This document shows positions 1-9,361 of a DNA stretch of 64,000 bases, piece by piece. A program made the translations under genes and the position numbers. The DNA is from Candidatus Aenigmatarchaeota archaeon. Its GTDB lineage: Archaea > Aenigmatarchaeota > Aenigmatarchaeia > QMZS01. Position 1 is the stretch's first letter; every line of letters starts with the position of its first letter. Location of the stretch: positions 1-64,000 of the forward strand of contig JAFGCN010000007.1 of NCBI GenBank assembly GCA_016932615.1, in the 5' to 3' direction. The notes under the pieces were generated by a model, which had not been told where the DNA came from, did no database searches, and saw only the letters and a program-made list of their open reading frames with translations.

Positions 1-1
1 G

Positions 2-499
2 ATACCCTTTGCGTTTTTTGGGGGGTGGCTGGGCATATCCAAGCAGGGGGAAGCTCTGGCAGAGAAGCTTCTGGCAGACACGGGCTATAACTTCTTAGTT
101 GAAAGAAAGATATATGGCATAACCACACCCTATGTGGACCTTCGCGTTTTCGAGCTTGACTGCGGCCACACCAAAATATATGGCGAGATGAAGACAAAAA
201 AGCTCTTTGTGGAGAAGGAGGGAAGAGTCTATGAGATGCCTCTCCTCAAGTACGATGCCAGCCAGTACCTGAGAATGCTCAAGAAAGCCGTGAATTTTGC
301 GATAAAAAACGAAGCGCCTAATATCGGAAATCTCCGGCTCATAATGGGCGCGCTTTTTGACGCCCAGGAGATGATTGAAGTCGAGCTTCCTATCCGGTCA
401 GCTGAAACCGAGCTTAGAGCGTCAAAAGACGCAATAGAAATCTTCTGCAAGGCAAACAAGCTCAAGCCCACTTCACCCTGTTGGCAGAGTTGCCAGTAG
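2..499 (+). CDS. Hypothetical protein, 5' end outside window
   Basis: The reading frame is open from base 2 to the TAG at 497-499, so the gene starts upstream of the window and about 165 residues are visible. An internal GTG at 134 is possible but the frame before it is equally protein-like. The visible part is mixed alpha/beta with no membrane segment and ends in a short Cys-containing tail (CWQSCQ). I do not recognise the family. It lies 47 bp upstream of the PIG-L gene on the same strand. Confidence 0.6.
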   Translation: MPFAFFGGWLGISKQGEALAEKLLADTGYNFLVERKIYGITTPYVDLRVFELDCGHTKIYGEMKTKKLFVEKEGRVYEMPLLKYDASQYLRMLKKAVNFAIKNEAPNIGNLRLIMGALFDAQEMIEVELPIRSAETELRASKDAIEIFCKANKLKPTSPCWQSCQ

Positions 500-546
500 C
501 TGCCTTCAGGGATCGAACTAAGATACAAAAGGCAAGATATATTCTT

Positions 547-1326
547 ATGAGAGCCCTGTTTTTCAGCCCCCACCCGGATGATTCTGCAATAGGTGTCGGA
601 GGGATAATTGCAAAGCTCACCAAAAAGGGATGGCAGGCAGGGTATGTTTACACAACCGACGGGCGGCATGGAAGCGACACGCTCAGCCCGGAAGAAACTC
701 TGAAGGTGCGCGCCCTGGAAGCAAAAGCCGAAAGGGACATTTTCGGCATCAAAGAGCACTGGTCCCTTGAAATCGAGGACGGCACGCTTTCAAAATTAAA
801 CGATTTTGGGCAGAAAGAAGCGGTTTCAAGAATTGAGGAAATAATTCTGAAATTCCGGCCAGACGTTGTATTTATCCCTTCATACTCTGACAGGCATTCC
901 GACCACCGTTCAACGCACGATCTTGTTATGAAAGCCCTTTCCAAGAAAGGTAAAGATGTTCTGGTTGTAAAATACCAGGTTTGGTTTTTCCCTGACTTTT
1001 ACGAAAAAAGGCAAGACCCCTGCGAGAAAATAATGCTTGTCGGAATAGACGACGAGCTCGAAAAGAAACATGAAGCTATAAGAGTCCACAAATCCCAACT
1101 GGAGCGCGTGGAATATGATGAAGCGTCAAAGCACATAAACGCCTACTTTTCAAGGATTTTCAAGGCCTGCAAGGATGACGGAGTCTGCCATGCCGAAATC
1201 ATAGGGATTTTCAACCGAAACGAAAAAAACCGCAAAAACGAGGAAAAGCTCATCAAAGACCTTGGCTACACAAGGGATATTTCAAAAATTTTCCACGGGA
1301 GGGCTGAGCGGAAAATAGAATCCTGA
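547..1326 (+). CDS. PIG-L/LmbE family N-acetylglucosamine deacetylase-like protein
   Basis: A 259-residue protein with the zinc-binding HPDD motif at residues 9-12 and a second HxxH motif (HSDH) near residue 117, the hallmark pair of PIG-L/LmbE deacetylases. Known members remove acetyl groups from GlcNAc-containing lipids or glycoconjugates; the substrate here is inferred only. The frame is open back to a TTG at 481, but that overlaps the previous gene; the ATG at 547 puts the HPDD motif at the usual distance from the N-terminus. It ends in TGA. A second PIG-L gene lies at 17547-18224. Confidence 0.85.
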   Translation: MRALFFSPHPDDSAIGVGGIIAKLTKKGWQAGYVYTTDGRHGSDTLSPEETLKVRALEAKAERDIFGIKEHWSLEIEDGTLSKLNDFGQKEAVSRIEEIILKFRPDVVFIPSYSDRHSDHRSTHDLVMKALSKKGKDVLVVKYQVWFFPDFYEKRQDPCEKIMLVGIDDELEKKHEAIRVHKSQLERVEYDEASKHINAYFSRIFKACKDDGVCHAEIIGIFNRNEKNRKNEEKLIKDLGYTRDISKIFHGRAERKIES

Positions 1327-1417
1327 TCCGCTACCTCCCAAGATAATCCCTGACAGGCCCACAAAACATATAAGCTTGCCGGGGTATGCAATTTATACCT
1401 TGAAGCCGCCATATGTT

Positions 1418-2650
1418 ATGGCAATTAGTAAAGACCTATGGGGGGATATTGAGGACGCAGTAGAGGGCATACACAAATATGGAAGAAAAGTTGCCCCTCT
1501 TGACGGGCCGATAGTACACTCCGGAGGATACCGTGACCGGGCAGGGGTGGCCAGGGATGCCCTTTGTGCCCTGGACGGGGTAGATTTTCGCGACAAAGAG
1601 TCCAGAAAGGACTATCACAGGATGATGTGTACAGCTTTTACTGGAAGCCCTTTGAAAGGGGAAAATCCCTCTCCACTGGAGGTTGGAAAAATCCGGTACA
1701 TCCCACAACTGAAGGTTTATGCTTTCATGCCAAACCATCAGGCCTCCATGGAAGACCTGGAAAACACCCCCCTTGCCGGAAGCGAGCAGGTAGTTCTGGA
1801 CGGCGACAGATACGTAATTGAAGAAAAACCTTTCAAAACGAACCTGCGCGTAAAAGACGTGTCTCAAGTAGGGCCACGAGGGCACCCCTACAGGTTTGGA
1901 ATGGGGCTTCAGCACGGAAGAGTTTCAACGTATCAGGACCCGACAGGAGAGTTGCATGAAATGCACATCTTCCGCCCCACTTACGACCTCCAGGGAAACT
2001 TTGTCCCAAACTTGTCATTTACAAGGGAAATGATGCGCGAAGGAAGAACGCCCGCAAAAGGAGAGCACTTCGTTTTTTTATACCCCGAAGTCTATACAAA
2101 TGCGTGGGAGACCTCTAAAAAGCGCGAGGAGCTCAAAGCCCTTGGAATCAACGTGGACTCAACTCATGAATTGCACTGGCCAAATATGGTGAACTACACA
2201 GGCCTGGACTGGAAAATTGGAAGGATTGGGCCCGACGGAAGCGTAATCAGAAGTTGGGAACTGGAGAAAAAGCCGTTTGGCCCTCAATCTGATGAAAATT
2301 CAAAAGGCGCCTTCCTGCTAGACTACAACTATGAGCCAGAAACTAACACCTCGCGCCACGGCCTTGTGGGGAGCATTGGCATAGAATCAAATTTTGCAAA
2401 TAGTATCGCTCTTGGAGACCCTGAGCCCGCCAGGGAAGTAGCGGGTGCAGGAGATATTCTGCCAAAAATTGCAAATACGCTTAAAGAAGCATACAATAGG
2501 CGCATGCCGAGCGTACAGATTTTGGTAACAACTCAAAAAAGAGATGGAAGAGTTTCTGAGCTCACTGGCATCGAAAAAATCGTAAACGAATTCCCGGATT
2601 CAGAAAAGTGGGGGCATTTAAGGAAAGTTAAGGGTCGAAAGGTAATTTAG
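1418..2650 (+). CDS. Hypothetical protein (410 aa)
   Basis: A 410-residue soluble-looking protein with no signal peptide or membrane helix. I chose the ATG at 1418 over the TTG at 1376 because a TATA-like box (atttatacc, about 1391-1399) sits roughly 25 bp upstream, the spacing expected for a leaderless archaeal transcript. Composition is rich in Gly, Pro and aromatic residues. No motif is recognised. It converges on the HAD gene, stop to stop, 14 bp apart. Confidence 0.65.
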   Translation: MAISKDLWGDIEDAVEGIHKYGRKVAPLDGPIVHSGGYRDRAGVARDALCALDGVDFRDKESRKDYHRMMCTAFTGSPLKGENPSPLEVGKIRYIPQLKVYAFMPNHQASMEDLENTPLAGSEQVVLDGDRYVIEEKPFKTNLRVKDVSQVGPRGHPYRFGMGLQHGRVSTYQDPTGELHEMHIFRPTYDLQGNFVPNLSFTREMMREGRTPAKGEHFVFLYPEVYTNAWETSKKREELKALGINVDSTHELHWPNMVNYTGLDWKIGRIGPDGSVIRSWELEKKPFGPQSDENSKGAFLLDYNYEPETNTSRHGLVGSIGIESNFANSIALGDPEPAREVAGAGDILPKIANTLKEAYNRRMPSVQILVTTQKRDGRVSELTGIEKIVNEFPDSEKWGHLRKVKGRKVI

Positions 2651-2664
2651 GCCAAAAGAGGGGA

Positions 2665-3300
2665 TTAAATCTCCAGCTCATCAAAAGACTTAATATCAAC
2701 GTCTATACCCTCGCCGGATGGCTTGCCGCTGTAGCCGCCTTCTCCCCTGTCGATCCTAATAGTCGTGAGTCCAGGCAATGCTTTTTTTGCGTCTTCAAGG
2801 GCTTTTGGATTATCCTCAACAAAAACTGCCCTCCCTAGCGGATTGACCATTTTTTCAAGAACGGGCAGCTTGTTAGGATTTTGCACCACCATGATTTTCT
2901 CAAAAAATCCCTCTATTTCGCAGCCCCTTATCCTGCCCCAGACATCCTCTCCATTCAAAGTAAGAATATGCATTCGAACCTTCCCCTTAGCCCTCTTTAA
3001 AAAAGGCAAAACATCCGGATAGAGGCATTCCTTTGCCAAGCGGGTATGGGTTGTCACAACTTCCCTCAGCAGATCTTCATCTACCTCGGGCAATTCCTTT
3101 TTTATAAGACCTATCTGGGCCTCAGACCGGTAGCCAGGCCCATCCTTGCAGGCGTAAAAAGTCCTCGAAAAAACCTCTTCAGGGACGCCCAGATCCTTAA
3201 ACTTCCGAATGAGAGCCCTGACCCATTTTTTGGTGCTAAAGAGAGTATGGTCAAAGTCAAAAACAATTTCCAATCCCTCCTTTCCGGACAAGTCTACCAT
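2665..3300 (-). CDS. HAD superfamily phosphatase-like protein
   Basis: About 211 residues. HAD motif I is clear (DFDHT, nucleophile Asp15 and acid Asp17), motif II is the Thr in ILTLN, a Lys follows in the KLPVLEK segment, and motif IV is the acidic VEDNPK. HAD enzymes hydrolyse phosphoesters through an Asp nucleophile; the substrate cannot be told. The ATG at 3300 is preferred over a TTG at 3315 because a TATA-like box (cttaaaatt) lies about 27 bp upstream. Confidence 0.8.
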   Translation of the reverse strand: MVDLSGKEGLEIVFDFDHTLFSTKKWVRALIRKFKDLGVPEEVFSRTFYACKDGPGYRSEAQIGLIKKELPEVDEDLLREVVTTHTRLAKECLYPDVLPFLKRAKGKVRMHILTLNGEDVWGRIRGCEIEGFFEKIMVVQNPNKLPVLEKMVNPLGRAVFVEDNPKALEDAKKALPGLTTIRIDRGEGGYSGKPSGEGIDVDIKSFDELEI

Positions 3301-3374
3301 AACTAGAGTTTTCAAAAAAGTAATTTTAAGTGCCGGCGGCGCCTTTTGCGGAAGGGTTTGATTCCCAAAGTGAT

Positions 3375-4586
3375 TTAGCGGACCTTGCTTCCGTCAGGAA
3401 GGTTTTCCTTAACGATTACTCCAGGGCCGATTATGCAATTGTTCCCAATAAGGACTCCCGGCATTGTGGAAGTATTTATTCCCATCTTCACGTTCTCGCC
3501 GATTATGCAGCCAAACGAGGTAAGGCCTGTTCCCTTCTTTTTTCCCTTGACGACCGAGAAAATCTCTCCCCTGTCGAGCCGGACATTCGCGGTTATGACT
3601 CCGGCCCCGATTCTCGAGTGGGCGCCAATTGCGGTGTCGCCAATGTAGCCGGAGTGCATATGCACATCCTCCTGAAACGCCGACTTTGCAACTTCAGAAT
3701 GGGCCCCGATAAGGCAGCCCGTCTCAAGAGTTGTGTCCCTTACAAGGGAAAAGTTTCCGATTATGCTGTTGTCTCCAATATAGGAATTTTTTATGACTGA
3801 GTTCTCGAATATTTTCACATTCTCGCCGATATGGGAATTTTCAATTATGACGCCTTTGGCGATTTTAGCGGTTTTTGAAATAGAATCTTTTTTCTTTTTC
3901 AAAAGCTCTTCTCTTATCTTAAGCCGGTGCCACGGGTACTTGACTGAAATCATATCTTTCTTCGTGAGAGCTACCCGGGTGTCCTTTTCCTTCATGTGAA
4001 GGGATAGCGCATCCTCAAATGCGTACATGTGCTCAGGAACCCTCTTGTAGTAGCCAAAAAAATCCTTTGGAAGAAGATACGAACCGACAACCCGGATATT
4101 TGATGGGGCTTTTCCCGTTTCCGGCTTTTCAACTATCGCCTTTGCCTTGTCCTTTTCAAGGTCAAAAACACCATAGAGCTCAGGAGTATTTGTTTCCTGC
4201 CCCATAAGCACCATTCCAGCGCCGGTTTCCTCCTTTTTCGCCTTAAGGACATCTATAACTTCAGCAGCGTCCGGGTGGTTCGGGTTAAGAACCACAAAAG
4301 CGTCCCTTATGTGATTTTCCGCCTGCATGACAGCGTCTCCCATCCCCTTTGGCTCCAGTTGCACTACATACTTAAGGCCAGGAAGCTTTGAGGAGAGCGC
4401 AAACTCAATTTCACGCCCAGGTCCCTGTATGACAACGATGTCTTTTTCAGGGATTCCTGCGCTTTTTATGCTATCGACCGTCCACTCCAGCATTGTCTTT
4501 CCACACGCCGTGGTAAGGGATTTATGCCTCTTGTTGAGGGGCCAATACCTGGAACTTTCTCCTGCCGCCAAAACTACTGCCTGCAT
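3375..4586 (-). CDS. GlmU-like sugar-1-phosphate nucleotidyltransferase with left-handed beta-helix domain
   Basis: 403 residues in two domains. Residues 1 to about 225 form a nucleotidyltransferase fold with the NTP-binding signature LAAGESSR followed by PL and K. Residues about 240-403 are hexapeptide repeats (I-G-E-N, I-G-D-N and similar) typical of a left-handed beta-helix acyltransferase. Archaeal proteins of this type make UDP-GlcNAc from GlcN-1-P or GlcNAc-1-P. Neighbouring phosphohexomutase and split GlmS genes support the same role. The exact sugar is inferred. It shares an intergenic region with the divergent gene at 4667. Confidence 0.85.
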   Translation of the reverse strand: MQAVVLAAGESSRYWPLNKRHKSLTTACGKTMLEWTVDSIKSAGIPEKDIVVIQGPGREIEFALSSKLPGLKYVVQLEPKGMGDAVMQAENHIRDAFVVLNPNHPDAAEVIDVLKAKKEETGAGMVLMGQETNTPELYGVFDLEKDKAKAIVEKPETGKAPSNIRVVGSYLLPKDFFGYYKRVPEHMYAFEDALSLHMKEKDTRVALTKKDMISVKYPWHRLKIREELLKKKKDSISKTAKIAKGVIIENSHIGENVKIFENSVIKNSYIGDNSIIGNFSLVRDTTLETGCLIGAHSEVAKSAFQEDVHMHSGYIGDTAIGAHSRIGAGVITANVRLDRGEIFSVVKGKKKGTGLTSFGCIIGENVKMGINTSTMPGVLIGNNCIIGPGVIVKENLPDGSKVR

Positions 4587-4666
4587 TTTTAATTTTCACC
4601 TGAATTAATTTCCCCGGTTAAGTATATATTTAAAGTAATATGGAGTAATACTCTATTTTTAAGGTG

Positions 4667-5245
4667 ATGAGTGGTAGTAACTTAATGAGTTGGAAATACG
4701 AGCCAAGAGGGATTAGTCGAAGAGGTCTTGAGACATATGTTATGGCAGGTGGAGCGTTTACTACCGCTTTAGCCATTCCAGAAATGTACTTGGGATGGAG
4801 TGAGCTCATAGAGAGAAATTTTAATGAGTTGGTTGCTGCACGAAGAAGAGACCAAAACCTCCTTAAAGGCAGGCAATTAGAACCCCTGGCAATTGTATGG
4901 GACGGGCTTGGAACTAATGGCTTACTTGACGAAAATGGACGGCCAGATTCTGCAAAAATAAACGCCGCGGTTTCCAATTACGAAACTCACCTGGGCCAAT
5001 ATGACGCGCTGGATGTGATTGGAAAAGGCCTTGTAACGCAATTAAACAATCTGGATAACGCCAAAACAAATCTTGGCTTAGAACTTGCCAGGATATGCCG
5101 GGGCATAACAAATATGCCCTACAATGAGCGTGGACGATGGAATAAAGGCGGTTGCAAGACTGGAGAGGGCTATCCTGAAGGTCTTGTTCATCCAGACTGG
5201 GTCGCTGAAGAAATAGGCAAGTTGAAGAATGAAGGCCTGCTTTAA
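4667..5245 (+). CDS. Hypothetical exported or membrane-anchored protein
   Basis: About 192 residues. The N-terminus has two Arg residues followed by a hydrophobic stretch (SRRGL then about 18 apolar residues), resembling a Tat signal or a signal anchor. The rest is soluble. The start is uncertain: GTG at 4664, ATG at 4667 or ATG at 4685. A strong TATA box (gtatatatttaaa) lies at about 4622-4634. No family recognised. Confidence 0.6.
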   Translation: MSGSNLMSWKYEPRGISRRGLETYVMAGGAFTTALAIPEMYLGWSELIERNFNELVAARRRDQNLLKGRQLEPLAIVWDGLGTNGLLDENGRPDSAKINAAVSNYETHLGQYDALDVIGKGLVTQLNNLDNAKTNLGLELARICRGITNMPYNERGRWNKGGCKTGEGYPEGLVHPDWVAEEIGKLKNEGLL

Positions 5246-5428
5246 GCCAGAAAGTGGTGTATCTGAAAGGGTTAATTTCTCAAACAGTAGTCCATTAAGA
5301 TTGTCAAGAAACTTATAGAGCCAATTGTAAAATTCACTCTGGTTTAATGGCAAAAGACTGAAAGCTGCTTCGAAAACAGCGTCCCTGAGTGCAGCTAGTG
5401 ACTGCGTTCGGGATAGATCAAGATTATC

Positions 5429-6379
5429 TTATAAGAAAACAGCCCCTGGCTCATATAGCGCAAGCTCTCTAAGAAGGTGATCTACCTTTCCCTGAGGATC
5501 ATGGCGTAATCTTCCCTCATGCTCCAACCTAAGGTAAGTATCTTTAATATCCCCCAAAACCTGATTGTGCGTTACTTCATCCAATGAAGCAAACCAACTA
5601 GGCCCCCCATATTTGTTGCCTTCGGGTCTCATCAGGTAAGACAAATTAACCCCCTCATACAAAGGTTTTCCTGACATCTCCGTAATAATGGGCTGAGTCT
5701 TTGCGGGGGTACTCCTTTTCAGCGAATTAATGAAGTACGGGATTTCCATCTCCTTCCATTTATTGGGATATATCTCTCCAAAACAAGCATTGTTTGAATA
5801 ACCCTCTGCCTTACCGTTTTTTATACCACATACCGGAAACCACGACCTAAGTAAAGTGCCCGGACCCATATGGGTTTGGACCCGGTAATCACCCAAGACA
5901 CCAAGCTCTGCATCCAGAATCCCCGCATCGTACCACTGATGAGTATCTTTTTGGGCAAAAATTGAAAGCCGCACAGTATTGGCTTCGTTGACATTGTCCT
6001 TGCTGAGGCCTCCAATCGGATATACTCCCCCATCAGGTCCAGGGGACAGATAGGCCCCATTTCCATCAGCAATAAGAACGGGCAAATGGTCACAGAACGC
6101 GCTTGCAAAAGCCAGTGCCTCAATATTATTGCCTGTGTCAAGGTAAAGGAGCGTTTGCGTTCCCGTCTCACTCGGGTACAAGCTAACCTGCTTTTTCTTA
6201 TCCCATATGCGGTCATCAAGAGTGATTCCTCTACCCTCAGCCAATAGCCCCATCTCCTCTGCAATACCTAAAACGGCTTCATTTGGCAACCTTCCATGAT
6301 TTTCCCTAAAACTTTCATAAGCACGCCTCTGCAACTCCCAGGAATCTTCAGCTAAGCCCTCAATAAGACCAAAATCCAT
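5429..6379 (-). CDS. Hypothetical protein, paralogue of the gene at 9362-10327
   Basis: 316 residues, soluble. Its middle third matches the protein at 9362-10327: both have an (L/V)IADG segment, then A-Y, a Gly-rich turn, (V/L)Y-I-G, and an N..R..IF.QK....W motif. Outside this block the two differ. The function of the family is unknown to me. It starts 5 bp after the stop of the YvcK-like gene and is probably co-transcribed with it. Confidence 0.65.
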   Translation of the reverse strand: MDFGLIEGLAEDSWELQRRAYESFRENHGRLPNEAVLGIAEEMGLLAEGRGITLDDRIWDKKKQVSLYPSETGTQTLLYLDTGNNIEALAFASAFCDHLPVLIADGNGAYLSPGPDGGVYPIGGLSKDNVNEANTVRLSIFAQKDTHQWYDAGILDAELGVLGDYRVQTHMGPGTLLRSWFPVCGIKNGKAEGYSNNACFGEIYPNKWKEMEIPYFINSLKRSTPAKTQPIITEMSGKPLYEGVNLSYLMRPEGNKYGGPSWFASLDEVTHNQVLGDIKDTYLRLEHEGRLRHDPQGKVDHLLRELALYEPGAVFL

Positions 6380-6384
6380 AATCC

Positions 6385-7344
6385 TTACTTACCCTCGCCC
6401 AAGACAACCGCCATAACCTTCTCCGGGTCATAGACAACCATTCCTTCAGTGGTTAGAATGTCCTTTCCGACAAACTTTCCGCCCTTTGGCACGTCATCAA
6501 AAGGCACGATTCCAATGTGAAGCGGCTCCTCCTTCTGGTGCTCCTCTATCCTCTCCTTGCTCGGCTTTGCCGTGTTGTAAATCACAAGGTCAAATTCACA
6601 CCCCATGTACCTTTCAAGCTCTTTTGCCTGTCCCACAACGGTGTACCAGTGCGTCTCTCCCCTCTTTGCCATTGCAGGGCAGATGAAAATCTTTTTTGCC
6701 TTCGACTTCTGAAGCGCCTCCTTTATGCCTTTCGGCAAAATGCACGGCACCATGCTGGAGTACATGTCTCCAGGGCCTATAATTATCATTTCTGCTTCCT
6801 CAATTGCCTTAAGTGTCTCAGGATATGCCTTTACTTCCGGCCTGAGGTATGCCTTAACAATCTTTGAGTCTGGGCTGTGGTTCTTTGGAACATCAATTTC
6901 ATCCTCGCTCACCGCTTCTTTTCCATTGTCAAGAAGCCCGACAATATCAGTAATCTCAATGGTGGCTGGAAGGCATCTTCCCTTTACCTCCAAAAATTCG
7001 TGCGCAATGTCCAATACCTTGCTATAATCTCCATGCACATGCTGCAAGCCGCCAAGAAAAACATTTCCAAAGGAATGGCCCTTGTGGCCCCCGTCAAACA
7101 CCTCTCTGCCAAACCTGAATGCAAACAGGTCTTTTTTCCATCTGGGAGCATCTGAAAGCGCAATAAGGTGTCGCCTTATGTCGCCAGGCGAAAGAATCTT
7201 AAAGTCTGCCCTCAGCTGGCCTGTGGAGCCGCCTGAATCAACCATGGAAGTAACTGAGGTTACATCATGTCCCCTTTTTTTAAGTTCCGGGAGAACCACC
7301 TTTGTTATCGCGTTTCCCCCGCCAAAACATAATACCTTCGTCAT
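6385..7344 (-). CDS. YvcK/CofD-like protein
   Basis: 319 residues with the N-terminal CFGGGNA nucleotide-binding loop, MVDSGGSTGQLR, and PGDIRRHLIALSD, which match the YvcK (gluconeogenesis factor) and CofD (2-phospho-L-lactate transferase) superfamily. YvcK binds UDP-sugars and controls carbon flow to the cell envelope in bacteria. The closeness to UDP-GlcNAc genes makes a YvcK-like role more attractive than F420 synthesis, but that is inference. A TATA box (atataaatata) is just upstream of the ATG. Confidence 0.8.
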   Translation of the reverse strand: MTKVLCFGGGNAITKVVLPELKKRGHDVTSVTSMVDSGGSTGQLRADFKILSPGDIRRHLIALSDAPRWKKDLFAFRFGREVFDGGHKGHSFGNVFLGGLQHVHGDYSKVLDIAHEFLEVKGRCLPATIEITDIVGLLDNGKEAVSEDEIDVPKNHSPDSKIVKAYLRPEVKAYPETLKAIEEAEMIIIGPGDMYSSMVPCILPKGIKEALQKSKAKKIFICPAMAKRGETHWYTVVGQAKELERYMGCEFDLVIYNTAKPSKERIEEHQKEEPLHIGIVPFDDVPKGGKFVGKDILTTEGMVVYDPEKVMAVVLGEGK

Positions 7345-7440
7345 AAAGTTATTTTCTTAATATATTTATATCTCCAGTCTTGATGTAATTGCCAAGTAAT
7401 ACGATAATATCCTAAAACCGAAATGGGCAATGTGGAAGTT

Positions 7441-8115
7441 TCACCCAGCAGCTTTTCCGGATAATCCAATATTCTGCCCTTTCTTAAACCCCCAAATCTG
7501 GTAGGTATAACTCTCATCATCCTCCTTCTTAAACGCCCGGTATTCCTTCATGTAGACCGGTTGCATAAGCCCTGAAATAACTGCTCGGTAGCCATCCATT
7601 ATAAATCTCTGCGTCTTAGGCGAAGCGTTTACTATATGCGCCATGACCAAAAATCCCCCCACCTTCACCGAATGTGCGAGCTTTTCAAGAAAATCACAAA
7701 CCTCCACCCAGGAATGGTCAGATCCCAGATAATAAAGAGACTCGCTTAAAAAAACTCCATCGTAAACCTCCTTATCCAGTCCAGATACATACCTGAAATA
7801 GTCATCATCTGAAATCCGGACTCTCTCTCCATAACCCCCCATAAGCTCTAATGCCCTCCCTACAGCAATATCAGATATGTCCACTGCATCGATCCCTGCA
7901 TCGGGCCATTCTTCTGCTAGTCTCTTGGTAAAGGCGCCTTCAGCACAGCCGAGTTCAAGGAGTCTCTTAATAGGAATACTGCCTGCCAAATCCTTTGCCA
8001 AGCCAATTTGCCTCTGGTATTTTTTAGATTCATACTCCGAATCAAAATAGTGCCAAAAATCCTCTCTGCAACTATAGAATTTTGAATTAAAGTATGCTCT
8101 ATTGAATTTGGGCAT
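7441..8115 (-). CDS. SAM-dependent methyltransferase (NodS-like)
   Basis: 224 residues. Motif I is LLELGCAEGAF, followed by an acidic residue in DAVDISD and a motif IV-like DGVFLSESLYYL, as in class I methyltransferases of the NodS type. The acceptor is unknown. The start is 9 bp after the stop of the upstream HAD-like gene, so the two are probably one transcript. Confidence 0.8.
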   Translation of the reverse strand: MPKFNRAYFNSKFYSCREDFWHYFDSEYESKKYQRQIGLAKDLAGSIPIKRLLELGCAEGAFTKRLAEEWPDAGIDAVDISDIAVGRALELMGGYGERVRISDDDYFRYVSGLDKEVYDGVFLSESLYYLGSDHSWVEVCDFLEKLAHSVKVGGFLVMAHIVNASPKTQRFIMDGYRAVISGLMQPVYMKEYRAFKKEDDESYTYQIWGFKKGQNIGLSGKAAG

Positions 8116-8124
8116 CTTATCAGA

Positions 8125-9273
8125 TTACCAGCCGCGGCTCTCCTTGAGAAGAGCGGCAACGGCAGCATAGTCCGCTGCATCATTGACCGGGACGTACGGA
8201 ATTCCTTCCTCCAGGGCTTTCTTTTCCGCCTTAGAGCCCTTCTGGGCAAAGAAAAGCGTGTCCTTGCCCCGGAAGATGTCGCTTGGCCTGTCTCCAACGC
8301 TTAGAAGAAGCATATCTTTGCCAGGCGCAACCTTTTTCGCCACAAGCCGCGCAGTGCTCTCTTTTGTCACGCCTGAGACGGACTCAGGCCAGAAATCAAC
8401 GCACATGTCCGGGTGAGACTCATATTTGTAGCCCGGAGGCAAAACCTCCCTTGTGAATCGCTCCAGGTCCTCAAGAGAAACCGGCTTGTCCCTGGAGTCT
8501 CTCCAGATTTCGACGCGACCTTCCTCTGTCCTGCCAAACCTGAAGCTCTGAAGCGTGTACTCTTTTGCCAATGCCTCGTAAATATGCTTAACCGAAAGAG
8601 GCGTGAGGTCAAGCTCGATTTTGCCGCTTGTTTCGTTATATACCAGGACATAATCAGCTTTCTCTCCTTCCTGCTGCCTGTAGGTGTTTAGCGTGCTGAA
8701 AAGGTCTTCTGTTGAAACCTTCCTGCCCTTGACGTGAATATTGTTCTTGAGGTTTCCTGCTTCTTCAGCTTCAACATAATAGCATTGCCTGGCCGAGTCA
8801 TTGGACTGGACAGCAAGCTTAAACTCTTCATCGGCCGCTTTGGAGATTACTCCTTCCCACGGCCTGTAGAATACCTCCTCACTGACGGGGGCAACAACTG
8901 CGAGCTTGCCGCCCACCATATAGACCTGTCCGCCCTCGAAAACGCCAATCTCAGGCACAAAACCATCCCTTTCAAGAATAGCCATCATGGTCTTGTAATC
9001 CCAGCCAGTGCTGGGGCCAACATAAGCGCCGGAATCAGAAAGCGCGTTAAGAGAATCGGCAACATTAGGCCGCGCCTTCAGGTCAGCGCTGCTTGGGTCA
9101 ATCGTATAAGGCCCATTTACATTAAAATAAGCCGCCAATCCATCAAAGCTCCCCCGACCGCTTTTCGTAAGCAGGTCCTCTGCCTTGAACAATTCCTTCC
9201 TAAGCTCTTCAGGGCTATAGCCCGAAATATTTGCAAAGTAAGCGGTACTGTTAGATGAAGCTTCTGCGGACAT
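8125..9273 (-). CDS. HAD-like (Cof-type) protein with degenerate motif I
   Basis: 382 residues. The C-terminal part has a clear HAD motif IV (SVGDRPSD) with an upstream Lys-rich motif III, and the middle has GPSTGWDY in the place of the usual ATGR motif II. The expected DxD nucleophile near the N-terminus reads TIDPSSADL, so the second Asp appears lost. This suggests a Cof-type HAD fold that may bind rather than hydrolyse. A strong TATA box (tttatatat) lies about 27 bp upstream of the ATG. Confidence 0.6.
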   Translation of the reverse strand: MSAEASSNSTAYFANISGYSPEELRKELFKAEDLLTKSGRGSFDGLAAYFNVNGPYTIDPSSADLKARPNVADSLNALSDSGAYVGPSTGWDYKTMMAILERDGFVPEIGVFEGGQVYMVGGKLAVVAPVSEEVFYRPWEGVISKAADEEFKLAVQSNDSARQCYYVEAEEAGNLKNNIHVKGRKVSTEDLFSTLNTYRQQEGEKADYVLVYNETSGKIELDLTPLSVKHIYEALAKEYTLQSFRFGRTEEGRVEIWRDSRDKPVSLEDLERFTREVLPPGYKYESHPDMCVDFWPESVSGVTKESTARLVAKKVAPGKDMLLLSVGDRPSDIFRGKDTLFFAQKGSKAEKKALEEGIPYVPVNDAADYAAVAALLKESRGW

Positions 9274-9361
9274 AATTTTAGCCCATTTTAAATATATAAA
9301 GACTACTCCAAGATGCTAAATTGCCTGCCAGATTTGCTCTAACTCGGGATTTTATCTAAAA

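Noticed and set aside
4667-5245. Firm Tat-substrate call from SRRGL
   Set aside because: The motif is not a full S-R-R-x-F-L-K, no Tat genes are visible, and the hydrophobic part could be a simple anchor.
6385-7344. Call as CofD of the F420 pathway
   Set aside because: The SMVDSGGSTGQLR and PGDIRRHLIALSD motifs fit YvcK equally or better and no other F420 gene is present, so only the superfamily is named.
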